Counted from the stretch's first letter, positions 1 to 8,378 are shown. The stretch is 35,001 nt of DNA from Tannerella sp. (GCA_031277335.1 JAITMM010000175.1:1-35001), one strand, 5' to 3'. Translations and numbers: made by a program. The notes: generated from the letters alone by a model not told the origin.

Positions 1-177
1 GATACAAAATTGAATCGTCTGCTCGAAATTATTGCTGAAAAACAGCAAAAAGAAAATTGGAAAATGCTGGTTTTCTCCGTATATTCCGATACGGCAAAAT
101 TTCTTTATGATGAAATGAAAAATCGGGGATTTAAAAAGTTAGCTTTCGTTATAACGTGGTTTGTGATAACGAATTAA
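1..177 (+). pseudogene. Helicase C-terminal-domain fragment (5' end outside window, 3' end lost)
   Basis: The frame is open from base 1 and stops at 175-177, giving 58 residues. The stretch KMLVFSVYSDTAKFLYDEM, preceded by an Asp-Lys-Leu start and followed by a Gly-Phe turn, matches the beginning of the helicase C-terminal (SF2/SNF2-like) domain, where a strand of the form K-hydrophobic-LVFS-x-Y-x-DTA is typical. An intact domain would go on for roughly 100 residues to the motif VI arginine finger. Here the reading turns into unrelated residues after about residue 50 and ends, so the gene is truncated or frameshifted. The next gene starts only 12 bases downstream. That this is a broken remnant and not an unusual short C-terminus is inference from the missing motifs. 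Confidence 0.6.
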
Positions 178-188
178 GAAGTAAATTT

Positions 189-1853
189 ATGAATATTAAT
201 GAAATAATAAAAAAAGCGGAGGGACGGCGATTGGAGTTAAAAAGCCAATTGCCTGATAATGCAGATTTGGCAAAAACAATCATCGCTTTCGCCAACGATG
301 CCGGAGGGGAATTGTATATCGGCATTAGCGATCAACCACGCACAATCACGGGAATTGCTGAAGACCAACTGTTTGAAATGGAAGAAAAAATCAGCAATAT
401 CATTTATAACCGCTGTTATCCGGCCATTTTGCCCGATATAACATTTCTGTCCGAAGACGATAAGCATGTCATCAGGATAACGGTTTATCGAGGCAGTGCT
501 CCACCATATCATCTGAAAGAAAAAGGCAAATTGTCAGGTACTTACATACGGATAGGATCGACGAACAGGCTTGCTGACGAATCCATCATCGCCGAGTTGG
601 AGCGGAAGCGTCGAAATATTTCTTATGACAGTGAAACGATCATGGATAAGCCTGTAAACCAACTGAATATAGATACCTTTGTGGCTATTTTCAAAGAAAA
701 GACGGGTGAAACGTTAGATGTGCAGACATTGAAAAAGTTGGATTTGATAAAAGAGTTGAACGGCGTAATGTATCCCACCCATGCAATGGTGTTATTCTCT
801 GACGATGAACTGCGAAACTCATTCTTCCATTTCGCAAAAGTAGAGTGTGCGAGGTTCAAAGGGCAGTCACCGGACGAATTTATCGACCGGAAAAGCATCA
901 CTTCCAATATCGCTGCCCAAGCCGAGGAAGCCTACAATTTCGTCTTACGGCATATCAACGAGGGGGCAACAGTTGAAGGAGTATATACCGTTTCAAAATG
1001 GGAATACCCGGTAAAAGCGGTGCGCGAGGTCATTCGCAATGCAGTGGTACATCGCGATTACTCCCTCACAGGCAAAGACATAAAGGTGGCAGTTTATGAT
1101 CATCTGATCGAGATTACAAGTCCGGGTTTGCTGCCTCCATCCATCGATTATTCCGCCATGGAAAGCCGTCAAAGCGACGCCCGAAACAAAGTCATCGCCC
1201 CTGTTTTCAAGCGACTTGGCGTCATCGACCAGTGGGGTAACGGATTAAAGTTAATAGCCAGCGAACTCAAAGCCTACCCCCGTATAAGACTTCAATGGAA
1301 AGAAGTAGGCATGTCATTTCAAGTACAATTCATAAAACGCGATTTTGAAGAAGGGCAAGAGTTGCAAGAAAGAAGGGCAGAGTATAGGGCAGGGTTAGGG
1401 GAAGAAATAGAACATACACCTGAATGTGAACTGGATATCGAGGCAGGGTTAAGGGCAGGGTTGCAGTATCAACAGCAAGGTTCAGGGGCAAACTTAGAAA
1501 AAGCAATAGAATATATTATTGAAAGTGAGCAGAATATAGGGGCAGGGTTGAGGGCAAGGTTAAAGGCAGGGTTAAGGGCAGACTTGATGGCAGAGTTAGA
1601 AAAGACAACGCTTTACAGTGATCTTTTGTGGCAGTTAAACCAACACGAAATGAACAAACAGGAACTTGCTGTTACTTTGGATTTAGAAAACATATCCGGT
1701 CACATGAATCGTACAGTAAAGAAGTTGCTTGTCAGAACTTTGATTGAACGTACCATACCCGATAGTCCAAATCACCCTGCACAAAAGTTCCGAATTACGC
1801 CACGCGGCAAGGCATTTTTAAAACTATTAGCCCAACCTCCATTAAATCTTTAA
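189..1853 (+). CDS. AlbA_2 / HATPase_c_4 / winged-helix protein (Schlafen-AlbA 'ATP-binding' regulator family)
   Basis: This 554-residue protein has the usual three-part layout of the AlbA_2 plus HATPase_c_4 family, often annotated as ATP-dependent DNA helicase RecG-like or transcriptional regulator. Residues about 8-120 are the AlbA_2 domain, with ELK at 16-18 and FANDAGG at 34-40. Residues about 270-390 carry the GHKL-type ATPase core, with the N-box-like E280-VIRNAVVHRDYS. The last 80 residues form a winged helix. Between them (about 394-470) lies a low-complexity linker built on repeated R/E-A-G-L units. The ATG at 189 is preferred over an upstream GTG-type start because the AlbA fold begins right after it. 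The exact cellular role of this family is unsettled; neighbours suggest an accessory region. Family assignment is firm, function is not. Confidence 0.85.
   Translation: MNINEIIKKAEGRRLELKSQLPDNADLAKTIIAFANDAGGELYIGISDQPRTITGIAEDQLFEMEEKISNIIYNRCYPAILPDITFLSEDDKHVIRITVYRGSAPPYHLKEKGKLSGTYIRIGSTNRLADESIIAELERKRRNISYDSETIMDKPVNQLNIDTFVAIFKEKTGETLDVQTLKKLDLIKELNGVMYPTHAMVLFSDDELRNSFFHFAKVECARFKGQSPDEFIDRKSITSNIAAQAEEAYNFVLRHINEGATVEGVYTVSKWEYPVKAVREVIRNAVVHRDYSLTGKDIKVAVYDHLIEITSPGLLPPSIDYSAMESRQSDARNKVIAPVFKRLGVIDQWGNGLKLIASELKAYPRIRLQWKEVGMSFQVQFIKRDFEEGQELQERRAEYRAGLGEEIEHTPECELDIEAGLRAGLQYQQQGSGANLEKAIEYIIESEQNIGAGLRARLKAGLRADLMAELEKTTLYSDLLWQLNQHEMNKQELAVTLDLENISGHMNRTVKKLLVRTLIERTIPDSPNHPAQKFRITPRGKAFLKLLAQPPLNL
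1376..1600 (+). repeat. In-frame GGGCAGGGTT-type repeats encoding an R/E-A-G-L linker
   Basis: Inside the AlbA gene the unit AGGGCAGGGTTA/G recurs in three clusters (about 1376-1397, 1441-1463 and 1541-1600), with point variants such as GGGCAAGGTT and GGCAGAGTT. Every copy stays in frame and encodes Arg/Glu-Ala-Gly-Leu. The last cluster has several GGG runs close together and could form a G-quadruplex on the plus strand. A related stretch, GGGTAGGGTTAGAAAA, appears at about 2667 next to the second, broken AlbA gene. Confidence 0.7.
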
Positions 1854-1945
1854 CTTATTACTATAATATAAAAGAAATTTTTATAGCATTTATTAAAAAG
1901 AAGCAAATTAAATACGCAAAATAAGAAATAACAATCTGAAAGATT

Positions 1946-2617
1946 ATGAGTGTGTTAAAAGAAAATGAGTACATTATTTCGATTATAGGGTATTCGAGAA
2001 TTTTTGTGAAGCCGAACTATTTTATTATCGACGTTTCGATGGAATGCATATCCAACACAATGGAAAACTCACTGAGCCGAATAAACGATGATATGGCAAG
2101 CCTTTACCGATTAACAGAGTCAGTCGGAATAAAAAAAGACATTGTAAAAGTTGTTGATTTGAGTTTTGACCTAAGGTATGAGTGGAAAAGGAATGAATAT
2201 GTTTTTGTGGGTTATCAAGTTGAGCAACAAGTTACTATTGAAATGGAGGTTACAAGCGAAAACGAAACGATGGCAAGAACTTTCGTGAGTCGTATCACGG
2301 GATTGCTTTCGAATATGAAACAGTGTCAAATACGATACGGTCTTAAAAATAAAAAGGAACATTTGAGTAAAGTGAGAGAGTTGTCTTTTTTAGATGCTCT
2401 GGAAAAAGCGGAACAGTATGCAAAATTAGCAGGGATTAAAATTGTCGGGACAAATACAATTTCAGATATTGAACCCGTTCAAGAGTATTCGCGAAGCAAT
2501 GCTTCTTCAGAAGAGCCTCTAATGGGTTCCGATGAAGACACTAACTTACCCAACGGGAAGAAAATCGTATTGGAAAATAAAGTATTCGTAACATTTGACA
2601 TTGGAAAAAAAATATAG
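1946..2617 (+). CDS. SIMPL (DUF541) domain protein
   Basis: This is a 223-residue protein. Its first 170 residues follow the SIMPL/DUF541 pattern: a start IxxxGYSRIFVKPNYFIIDV, alternating strand segments, a central helix with SLYRLTESVGIKKDIVK, and a late helix in which DALEKAEQYAKLAGIKI is typical of the family (Ala-rich helix, then Leu-Ala-Gly). Most SIMPL proteins are exported, but no signal peptide or lipobox is visible here, so it may be cytoplasmic. The C-terminal 50 residues are polar. The gene stands alone between the AlbA gene and an AlbA remnant, with an A/T-rich gap of 92 bases upstream. Biological role is unknown; the domain call is from motif spacing only. Confidence 0.75.
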   Translation: MSVLKENEYIISIIGYSRIFVKPNYFIIDVSMECISNTMENSLSRINDDMASLYRLTESVGIKKDIVKVVDLSFDLRYEWKRNEYVFVGYQVEQQVTIEMEVTSENETMARTFVSRITGLLSNMKQCQIRYGLKNKKEHLSKVRELSFLDALEKAEQYAKLAGIKIVGTNTISDIEPVQEYSRSNASSEEPLMGSDEDTNLPNGKKIVLENKVFVTFDIGKKI

Positions 2618-2687
2618 CATATAAACAAATAATTGACTAAATGTAGGATGTCGGGGAAAGTATGAGGGTAGGGTTAGAAAAACAAGT

Positions 2688-3152
2688 CCGACCGCTATCA
2701 GTTTGCGGGTGTACGACCCTACTGTTTCGGTCTGGAATGACGGTGAATTGGAGAAGTTGAGTATCGAAGATTTAAGCCGCGAACATGATTCATGTCCACG
2801 TAATCCGTTGATTGCGGACATCTTCTATCGTGCCGGTTATATCGAAGCATGGGGTAGGGGTACCTTGACTATAATTGATGAAACTCTAAAAAGTGGTTTG
2901 CCAAAGCCGACGTTCCAAAATCGTCAGGGAGGTTTGGAGGTCGTTTTTCAGCGTAATCCGATATTATCTGACAGCCAGGAGATAAATTCTACTCTGCACA
3001 TTTATATCTCCACATCAATTTTCAGCCAGCCGCCAACCCATGATCTTGCTTTGACCTTGCCGAAAAACCATTTTCCGGCATCCATCAGGCGTGCCATCAT
3101 TTCGTTTTTATCGATTGGTATACAACAGATTCGCTCGCCTGACGGATTGTAG
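2688..3152 (+). pseudogene. Remnant of a second AlbA/HATPase_c_4 gene (C-terminal part only)
   Basis: The frame is open from about 2637. From 2688 it reads PTAISLRVYDPTVSVWNDG, then NPLIADIFYRAGYIEAWGRG and a PTFQNRQGGLEVVFQR ending. This is the C-terminal part of the HATPase_c_4 region seen in AlbA_2 proteins, including the AWGRGT Gly motif. The AlbA N-terminal domain and the N-box are absent. Recognisable homology ends near 2966. The remaining codons to 3152 are antisense to a HIRAN remnant and probably meaningless. No ATG lies upstream in frame; an annotator might place a TTG start at 2703. It is not the same copy as the intact AlbA gene, as the residues differ clearly. Confidence 0.65.
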
Positions 3153-3232
3153 ATTGCAATAGCCAAAGAATCGAAGCTGTTATCAGGTTCACGCTTAAAT
3201 TCAAGGATTTGGGCCGGGAGTAACTTTTCTAA
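3002..3232 (-). pseudogene. HIRAN-domain remnant, 5' end lost, overlapping the end of cvfB
   Basis: Reading the minus strand from about 3232 to a TAA at 3002-3004 gives about 76 residues with a clear HIRAN pattern: LEFKREPDNSFDSLAIAIYN, then GERICCIPIDKNEMMARLMD, then AGKWFFGKV and WLKIDVEI before the stop. The REPDN-x-x-D and MARLMDAGK-x-x-FGKV blocks are the hallmark blocks of the family. No start codon exists in frame, because a TAA lies just upstream (about 3250), so the first strand of the domain is missing. Its 5' part overlaps the last codons of the cvfB-like gene in another frame. HIRAN domains bind 3' DNA ends and are often linked to SNF2 helicases. The nearby helicase fragment is notable, but a common origin is only speculation. 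Confidence 0.65.
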
Positions 3233-4046
3233 TCCCTTCCGCTTCCAGCGAAATTAGTCCTTGTCTGTAAAGCGCGCCGATGGCCTGTTTGAAACTTTTC
3301 TTGCTGCAGGCGAAGAGCGCCTGGATTTCGTTGGGGTCGCTTTTGTCGTGGACGGGCAGATAGCCTCCGTTGCGATTCAGTATGTTTAAGATTTGCAGGG
3401 CGATACCGTCAATTTTTTCGTAGCCCAGCTTGAACATGCTGACGTCTATCTTGTCATCTTCGCGTACCTCTTTTATATAGCCTTTCAGCTTTTCGCCTTT
3501 GGCAAGCCGGCGGAACACTTCGTTGTGATACAGCAATCCGGTATGCAGATTGTTGATAATCACCTTGTATCCGATTTCTGTTTCTTCGGTGACCATCAAG
3601 TTCACTTCCTGATTGTATTCGTACTTGGGCGGCACGTTATCCAGAAATTTATCAATCCTTGCCGATGCAACGATCCTGTTGGTCACCGCGTCGAGATATA
3701 CATATACAATATAGGAACGCCCCTGATTCATAGGCATTTTCTGCTCACGAAAAGGCACGAGAAGGTCTTTCATAATACCCCATTCGAGGAATGCGCCAAT
3801 CTTGGTGACTTCGTTCACCTGCATCCACTGAAACTCGCCCACCACGGCCAGCGGTCTGACGGTAGTTGCAATCAGGCGCCCCTCGTTGTCGTGGTAGATA
3901 AAGACCTCAACATCATCGCCAACGTTGCATGGATCAGGCACATATCTTGTCGGAAGCAGAATTTCCAGTCCGTCGCCTCCGTCTAAATAAACGCCGAAGT
4001 CAACGGTTTTGACTACCTTGAGCGTATTGATTGCACCTATATTCAT
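3201..4046 (-). CDS. cvfB: CvfB-like S1 RNA-binding protein
   Basis: This 281-residue protein matches the CvfB/YitL family, which has repeated S1-type OB folds followed by a small winged helix and acts as an RNA-binding regulator in Firmicutes. The first S1 repeat reads KTVDFGVYLDGGDGLEILLP. The next ones include KIGAFLEWGIMKDLLVPF and a third with GYKVIINNLHTGLLYHNEVF. The last 70 residues (ILNRNGGYLPVHDKSDPNEI onwards) are the winged helix. The ATG at 4046 is chosen because the S1 fold starts within ten residues; a TTG lies 30 bases upstream. The final residues (KVTPGPNP) look like run-on sequence where the gene meets the HIRAN remnant. Gene symbol is by family resemblance. Confidence 0.85.
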   Translation of the reverse strand: MNIGAINTLKVVKTVDFGVYLDGGDGLEILLPTRYVPDPCNVGDDVEVFIYHDNEGRLIATTVRPLAVVGEFQWMQVNEVTKIGAFLEWGIMKDLLVPFREQKMPMNQGRSYIVYVYLDAVTNRIVASARIDKFLDNVPPKYEYNQEVNLMVTEETEIGYKVIINNLHTGLLYHNEVFRRLAKGEKLKGYIKEVREDDKIDVSMFKLGYEKIDGIALQILNILNRNGGYLPVHDKSDPNEIQALFACSKKSFKQAIGALYRQGLISLEAEGIRKVTPGPNP

Positions 4047-4222
4047 ACGTTTACGATTGATGATTAATTGCTGCAAAAGTACATGAAATAATTGTTTTTT
4101 GCAAACGTGCAGAATGAAAAGTTTTCAGAAGACGAATGATAAGCAATAAATCTTTTTTTTGTCCATCGCGACGGCAATATTTGCTTATAATGTTCGTTAT
4201 TCAGTTAAATAATATTAAAAGT

Positions 4223-5023
4223 ATGAAGTATAAGTTTGTATTTCTTTTATGTATTGCTTTGCAGCTTGTGTCGTGCAGCACGCCAAGGGATGTGATTTAT
4301 TTTCAAGGAATTGACGATTTGACGAAAGAGCAGATGTCCAAGATGGCGCAGACTTATTCGGCCAATATCTGTGAAGATGACTTGCTGACCATTACCGTGA
4401 CAGCATGGGATCCGGCAGTTGTAATTCCCTTTAATCCACCTTCTTATGCTTTTGCTCAACCGGGTGAAACAAACATATACAATGCACAGCAGTTGCAGAC
4501 GTATCTGGTTGATAAGGAAGGCATGATTAATTTTCCGGTGCTGGGTCGTGTTAAGGCGGCAGGCCTCACCAAGCAGGAACTGAGTAAGAATCTGCAGGAA
4601 GCGATCTCGAAATATGCAAAAGACGCCATGGTTAATATTCAGATTGTCAATTACAAAATTTCCGTTCTCGGCGAAGTTTCCAGACCCGGTTCCATCACTG
4701 TTCGCAACGACCGCATCACCATCCTTGATGCCATCGCTCAAAGCGGCGATCTGACCATCAACGGCAACAGGAAAAACATACTTATTTACAGAGATGAAAG
4801 CGGTTCGCCCGAATACGGACGTGTTGATCTGACTGATCCTGCGCTCTTTACATCTCCCTATTATTATTTAAAGCAAAATGATGTGGTCTATGTTGAGCCT
4901 AATGAGGCTAAAATACGCAATGCCAACTATAGCGCAGCGCAGCAATATACATTGACCATCGTTTCGACTATAATGACCGGAGTATCAGTTATTTCTACTA
5001 TTATATTAGCCATTTCAAGATAA
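4223..5023 (+). CDS. wza: Wza-like polysaccharide export outer-membrane lipoprotein
   Basis: This 266-residue lipoprotein would form the outer-membrane export channel of the polysaccharide system. A short signal peptide ends in the lipobox LVSC with the lipidated Cys at residue 18. Then come a Poly_export domain (about 44-140, with EDDLLTITV and GMINFPVLGRVKAAGLT) and an SLBB-type domain (about 145-225, with KISVLGEVSRPGSITV and ILDAIAQSGD). The last 25 residues form a hydrophobic helix, as in Wza. The ATG at 4223 is used and not an upstream TTG/ATA-type start because it directly begins the signal peptide. It is the first gene of the plus-strand head of the locus; only four bases separate it from the Wzz-like gene, so they are surely cotranscribed. 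Confidence 0.9.
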   Translation: MKYKFVFLLCIALQLVSCSTPRDVIYFQGIDDLTKEQMSKMAQTYSANICEDDLLTITVTAWDPAVVIPFNPPSYAFAQPGETNIYNAQQLQTYLVDKEGMINFPVLGRVKAAGLTKQELSKNLQEAISKYAKDAMVNIQIVNYKISVLGEVSRPGSITVRNDRITILDAIAQSGDLTINGNRKNILIYRDESGSPEYGRVDLTDPALFTSPYYYLKQNDVVYVEPNEAKIRNANYSAAQQYTLTIVSTIMTGVSVISTIILAISR

Positions 5024-5027
5024 ATCT

Positions 5028-6632
5028 ATGGAAAAGCAACAAACTGAAAATATCGGACTGAGACCCATCATCGTAGACTATTTGCGCCATTGGAAACTGA
5101 TTGCCGTAACAGGTGTTATTTCTTTGATATTAGCTATTTTATATCTACTGTTGTTTCCCAAAACATACGAAACGATGGCGCGGGTGCAAATCCAGGAAGA
5201 CGATAACATGCTGTCGTCCGGGAGCATAGGATTGGGAGAAGCTGCCGGCGTAATGAAGTCTTTTGGACTGGGTGGTTTTGCGTCAGGAAGTATTAACATT
5301 GATGATGAAATAGTTACATTTTATTCGAGTTACCTGATGAGTGAAGCTATTTCGAAATTGGGACTTTACGTAGAGTATACAAAACCGCCTGTTTTCTGGT
5401 ATAAGATGTATGGTGAGGAACCGGTCAAGGTCACATGCGATCCTTCGGCCTTAGCTTCTCTGAATGAAACGATTAAGTTTTATATTTCTTCATCCGGCGC
5501 AGGAGTGATAAAAATTAAATATAAGACGCTGAAGGAATCAAAACAATTGCAATTTGAATCCTTTCCCGCTGAGATTGAGGTGAATAATATCCGGTTTGTG
5601 ATCAATAAAAATCCTGCTTCTTCGGAGTCGTCTTTCAGTGTCAAAGCCGCTGTGAATCCGCCCCATTGGGTTGCCGAGGCGCTGGCCAAGGAGATGGTGA
5701 TTGAGGATTATTCGAAAACATCCAATATGATTGAATTTATGTATCAAGACCATCAGGCTCAACGTGCTAAAGATATATTAAACACAATTATAGCTTATTA
5801 TAATGAAGATGCATTTTCGTACAAACAAAAGGTCGGTCAGGCCTCGCTCGATTTTTTAGCCGGAAGGATATCGAACGTGACGGGAGAATTAAGCCTTGTC
5901 GAAAAACAGATCGAACGATATAAAACGGCCAATAAGTTGACCGATGTAGAGTATGATATTCAGTACTATGCCGAATATATGCGGGAGTTAAAAGTGAAGA
6001 TGATAGAGCTTGAAACGCAGTCTGTCTTGTTTGAATTGATGGATGACTACATAAAAAATCCTGATAATAAATATGCACCGATACCCTCCATGTTTACGAC
6101 CCTGACCGAGATGGAAGCAACTCCTGTCAGTCTTTACAATATGAAACTAATTGAGCGCGAACGAACTATTCAAAATTCAAGCCCCGACAATCCATTGGTG
6201 ACAAACTTAAATCTGGAGATTGAACGCTTGCGTGAGAGCGTTTTCCGGATGATAGATAATGCGCATCAGTCGATGGTTTTAGCCCGTAAAAGGCTGGAAG
6301 ACACAGAGCAGCAGTTGATAAAACGGCAGGAAGCCGTGCCTGAACAGGAACGCGTGTATGTAGACCTGAAACGTCAGCAGGAGATATATCAGGGCGTTTA
6401 TTTGATATTGCTTCAAAAACGCGAAGAGATAGCGTTGTCCATCGGCCAAAACGTCGATAAGGCCAAAGTCATTGACGCCGCTTTCGTGATGAAGAAACCG
6501 GTGCAACCCCGAAAACTATTTGCAGCTATCGGATTGATAGTTTTGACATTGGCTCTTTCCATCGGCTGGCTTTTCTTCAAGGATCAGACTGTTGCTATCT
6601 GGAAGCAGTTAAGGGAAGAAAAAGTAGAATGA
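5028..6632 (+). CDS. wzz: Wzz-like polysaccharide chain-length determinant / co-polymerase
   Basis: This 534-residue inner-membrane protein has one transmembrane helix near the N-terminus (about 24-44), a long periplasmic part rich in coiled coil (about 270-480), and a second helix near 497-516. That is the polysaccharide co-polymerase layout. The segment before the second helix has the Pro-rich KKPVQPRKLF typical of Wzz. There is no Walker A/B kinase domain or Tyr-rich tail, so it is not the fused BY-kinase type. It would set polymer length and link the Wzy polymerase with the Wza-like channel. It follows wza by four bases and its stop overlaps the next start (ATGA at 6629-6632), which shows tight translational coupling. 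Confidence 0.88.
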   Translation: MEKQQTENIGLRPIIVDYLRHWKLIAVTGVISLILAILYLLLFPKTYETMARVQIQEDDNMLSSGSIGLGEAAGVMKSFGLGGFASGSINIDDEIVTFYSSYLMSEAISKLGLYVEYTKPPVFWYKMYGEEPVKVTCDPSALASLNETIKFYISSSGAGVIKIKYKTLKESKQLQFESFPAEIEVNNIRFVINKNPASSESSFSVKAAVNPPHWVAEALAKEMVIEDYSKTSNMIEFMYQDHQAQRAKDILNTIIAYYNEDAFSYKQKVGQASLDFLAGRISNVTGELSLVEKQIERYKTANKLTDVEYDIQYYAEYMRELKVKMIELETQSVLFELMDDYIKNPDNKYAPIPSMFTTLTEMEATPVSLYNMKLIERERTIQNSSPDNPLVTNLNLEIERLRESVFRMIDNAHQSMVLARKRLEDTEQQLIKRQEAVPEQERVYVDLKRQQEIYQGVYLILLQKREEIALSIGQNVDKAKVIDAAFVMKKPVQPRKLFAAIGLIVLTLALSIGWLFFKDQTVAIWKQLREEKVE

Positions 6633-7630
6633 CGATGCAGATAAATAAAATATTAGTGACAGGCGGAGCCGGAATGGTAGGCTCTAACCTTGTCAAAAGA
6701 CTTGTCAAAGAAGGAAAAGAAGTGCTCGTTGTTGATAATTTGTGGCGCGGAAAAATATCCTATTTAAACGATGAAACAGGCAAACCGGTCATCCCGTTGG
6801 AAACACACTTTTTCAATCGTGATTTATCGGAAAAAGACGCTTGCGACGATTTAGCCGGCATGGTGGATTGCATTGTCCATTTGGCCGATGTGGTGGCCGG
6901 TATCGATTATGTATTTAATAATCAAGGCTATTTATTTCGTCAAAATTTATTGATTAATTCCAATGTGATTTCGTCCGCCAACAAGGCAAAAGACACCTTG
7001 AATGGTTTTGTGTACGCAGGCACAGCTTGCAGTTTCCCCCTGACACGACAAAACTCGCTGGAGGTGATACCGTTAAGAGAAGATGAACTATATCCTGCCA
7101 TGCCTGAATCGGCTTACGGATGGAGTAAGCTGATGGGACAGTATGAAGCGGAATTACTTGAAAAAGAGGCTAATGTGCCTGTAAGTGTCCTGATGTTTCA
7201 CAACATATACGGTGCTCCATGCGATTTCGGGGAACGTAGCCAGGTGATTCCTGCATTGATAAGAAAAGCAATTAATTACCCTCAAGAAGCATTTCATGTA
7301 TGGGGAAGCGGCAATCAGGGACGCGCATTTATCCATGTCGATGATGCTGTCGAAGCGTTGTGGCTGGCTATCAATAAAGGATTGGGTAGAGGGACGATAC
7401 AGATTGGCCCGTCCGTTTGCACGTCCATTCGGGAAATAGCCGAAATGATTGTGAAAATTTCAGCCAAACCCATTGACATTTTTTATGACTTGAGCCGTCC
7501 GGAAGGAGACAAGGCTCGGAGTGCCGATTTTACAAAAGCCGCAAAATTGCTGAGTTGGTCACCGAAGATATCGCTTGAAGAAGGGTTACGTAGGCAATAC
7601 GAATGGATAAAGCATCAGTTGATGGAATAA
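6629..7630 (+). CDS. NAD-dependent nucleotide-sugar epimerase/dehydratase (extended SDR)
   Basis: This 333-residue extended short-chain dehydrogenase has the Rossmann signature VTGGAGMVGS (10-19), the DNLWRG segment after strand 2, the catalytic Y163-GWS-K167, and the ending ARSADFTKAAKLLSWSPKIS that is usual in nucleotide-sugar epimerases and dehydratases. Residues of the TACSFPLT segment and YGWSKLMGQYEAE resemble GDP-mannose 3,5-epimerases and UDP-hexose 4-epimerases, so the exact sugar cannot be fixed by reading. It supplies a modified sugar nucleotide for the polymer. ATG 6629 overlaps the wzz stop; a second ATG at 6635 is equally possible. Confidence 0.85.
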   Translation: MTMQINKILVTGGAGMVGSNLVKRLVKEGKEVLVVDNLWRGKISYLNDETGKPVIPLETHFFNRDLSEKDACDDLAGMVDCIVHLADVVAGIDYVFNNQGYLFRQNLLINSNVISSANKAKDTLNGFVYAGTACSFPLTRQNSLEVIPLREDELYPAMPESAYGWSKLMGQYEAELLEKEANVPVSVLMFHNIYGAPCDFGERSQVIPALIRKAINYPQEAFHVWGSGNQGRAFIHVDDAVEALWLAINKGLGRGTIQIGPSVCTSIREIAEMIVKISAKPIDIFYDLSRPEGDKARSADFTKAAKLLSWSPKISLEEGLRRQYEWIKHQLME

Positions 7631-7631
7631 T

Positions 7632-8378
7632 ATGCCGGTTGAGAAGAAGAAGTATTTTAATGTCTTTCTGGAGTTTGACGCTGATCTTGTAGATAAAATC
7701 ATTCAAACGACCATTGAAACCAAAGGTAAAGGCTATGTATGTTCCATCGAAAGCAACAACTTGACATACGCTAACAAACATGCTGATTTTAACGAAGTTG
7801 TAAATAATGCGTTGGTAAATATTTGCGACGGCTCTAATTTAGCGTGGCTGCTGGGAAAGATACATCACAAACATTTCAGACCGTATGTCGGTGCCGATTT
7901 GTTTATTAAATATGTGAAAATGAGGCGATACAGGCAATATTTCCTTGGAAATACGCGCTTGGTGCTGGACGGCTTAAAAAAAGAATTATCGCAAATTGAT
8001 TCGAAAATCAACACGATGCCTTTCGAGGAATTACCTTTCTTGCCTGTCAATGAATTTAATTATCCGCAGATTGGTGCTGCCATTAATCGTGAAAAGCCTG
8101 ATATAGTGTGGATTTCGCTTGGCGCTCCCAAACAGGAGCAGTTTATGAAATTGCTGTTGCCGTATCTCGAACAGGGCGTCATGTTCGGCTTTGGCGCCAT
8201 CTTTAACTTCAATGCAGGAGGTGTCGGAGCTGTGAAAAGAGCGCCCCGTTGGATGCAAAAACGACGGCTTGAATGGCTCTACCGAGCCTTTGAGGAACCG
8301 AAAAAAAATATTCCGCGCTATTGGAATTTCATCAAAATTCTGCCGAAATTGGTTTATCGGGAATACAGGAATAAATGA
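7632..8378 (+). CDS. WecG/TagA/CpsF family glycosyltransferase (GT26)
   Basis: This 248-residue protein belongs to GT26, which usually adds the second sugar (such as ManNAc) to an undecaprenyl-diphosphate-linked sugar. Visible signatures are SIESNNLTYANK near the N-terminus, an acidic-sugar-nucleotide region with PYVGADLF, the core ISLGAPKQEQFM (about 158-169), FGFGAIFNFNAGG, and the C-terminal block RAPRWMQKRRLEWLYRAFEE, which is typical of the family. The C-terminal basic helix is thought to bring the enzyme to the membrane. It starts one base after the epimerase stop and closes the first plus-strand unit. The presence of a GT26 enzyme implies an earlier initiating phosphoglycosyltransferase, which is not in this window. 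Confidence 0.88.
   Translation: MPVEKKKYFNVFLEFDADLVDKIIQTTIETKGKGYVCSIESNNLTYANKHADFNEVVNNALVNICDGSNLAWLLGKIHHKHFRPYVGADLFIKYVKMRRYRQYFLGNTRLVLDGLKKELSQIDSKINTMPFEELPFLPVNEFNYPQIGAAINREKPDIVWISLGAPKQEQFMKLLLPYLEQGVMFGFGAIFNFNAGGVGAVKRAPRWMQKRRLEWLYRAFEEPKKNIPRYWNFIKILPKLVYREYRNK

Noticed and set aside
2703..3152. A complete 149-residue gene starting at TTG 2703
   Set aside because: Only the first ~90 residues match the AlbA/HATPase C-terminus; the rest is antisense to the HIRAN remnant and there is no proper start, so it is listed as a remnant.
3393..3986. A 197-codon plus-strand open frame
   Set aside because: It is fully antisense to the cvfB-like gene, whose S1 repeats are clear; the translated product shows no domain and looks like a shadow.
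4150..4195. Possible promoter upstream of wza: T-run with TTTG, AATATTTG, and a TATAAT-like TTATAATG
   Set aside because: The -7 box has a mismatch and the spacing is only 14 bases; the TATAAT match is of a type not used by Bacteroidetes. Not strong enough for a feature.
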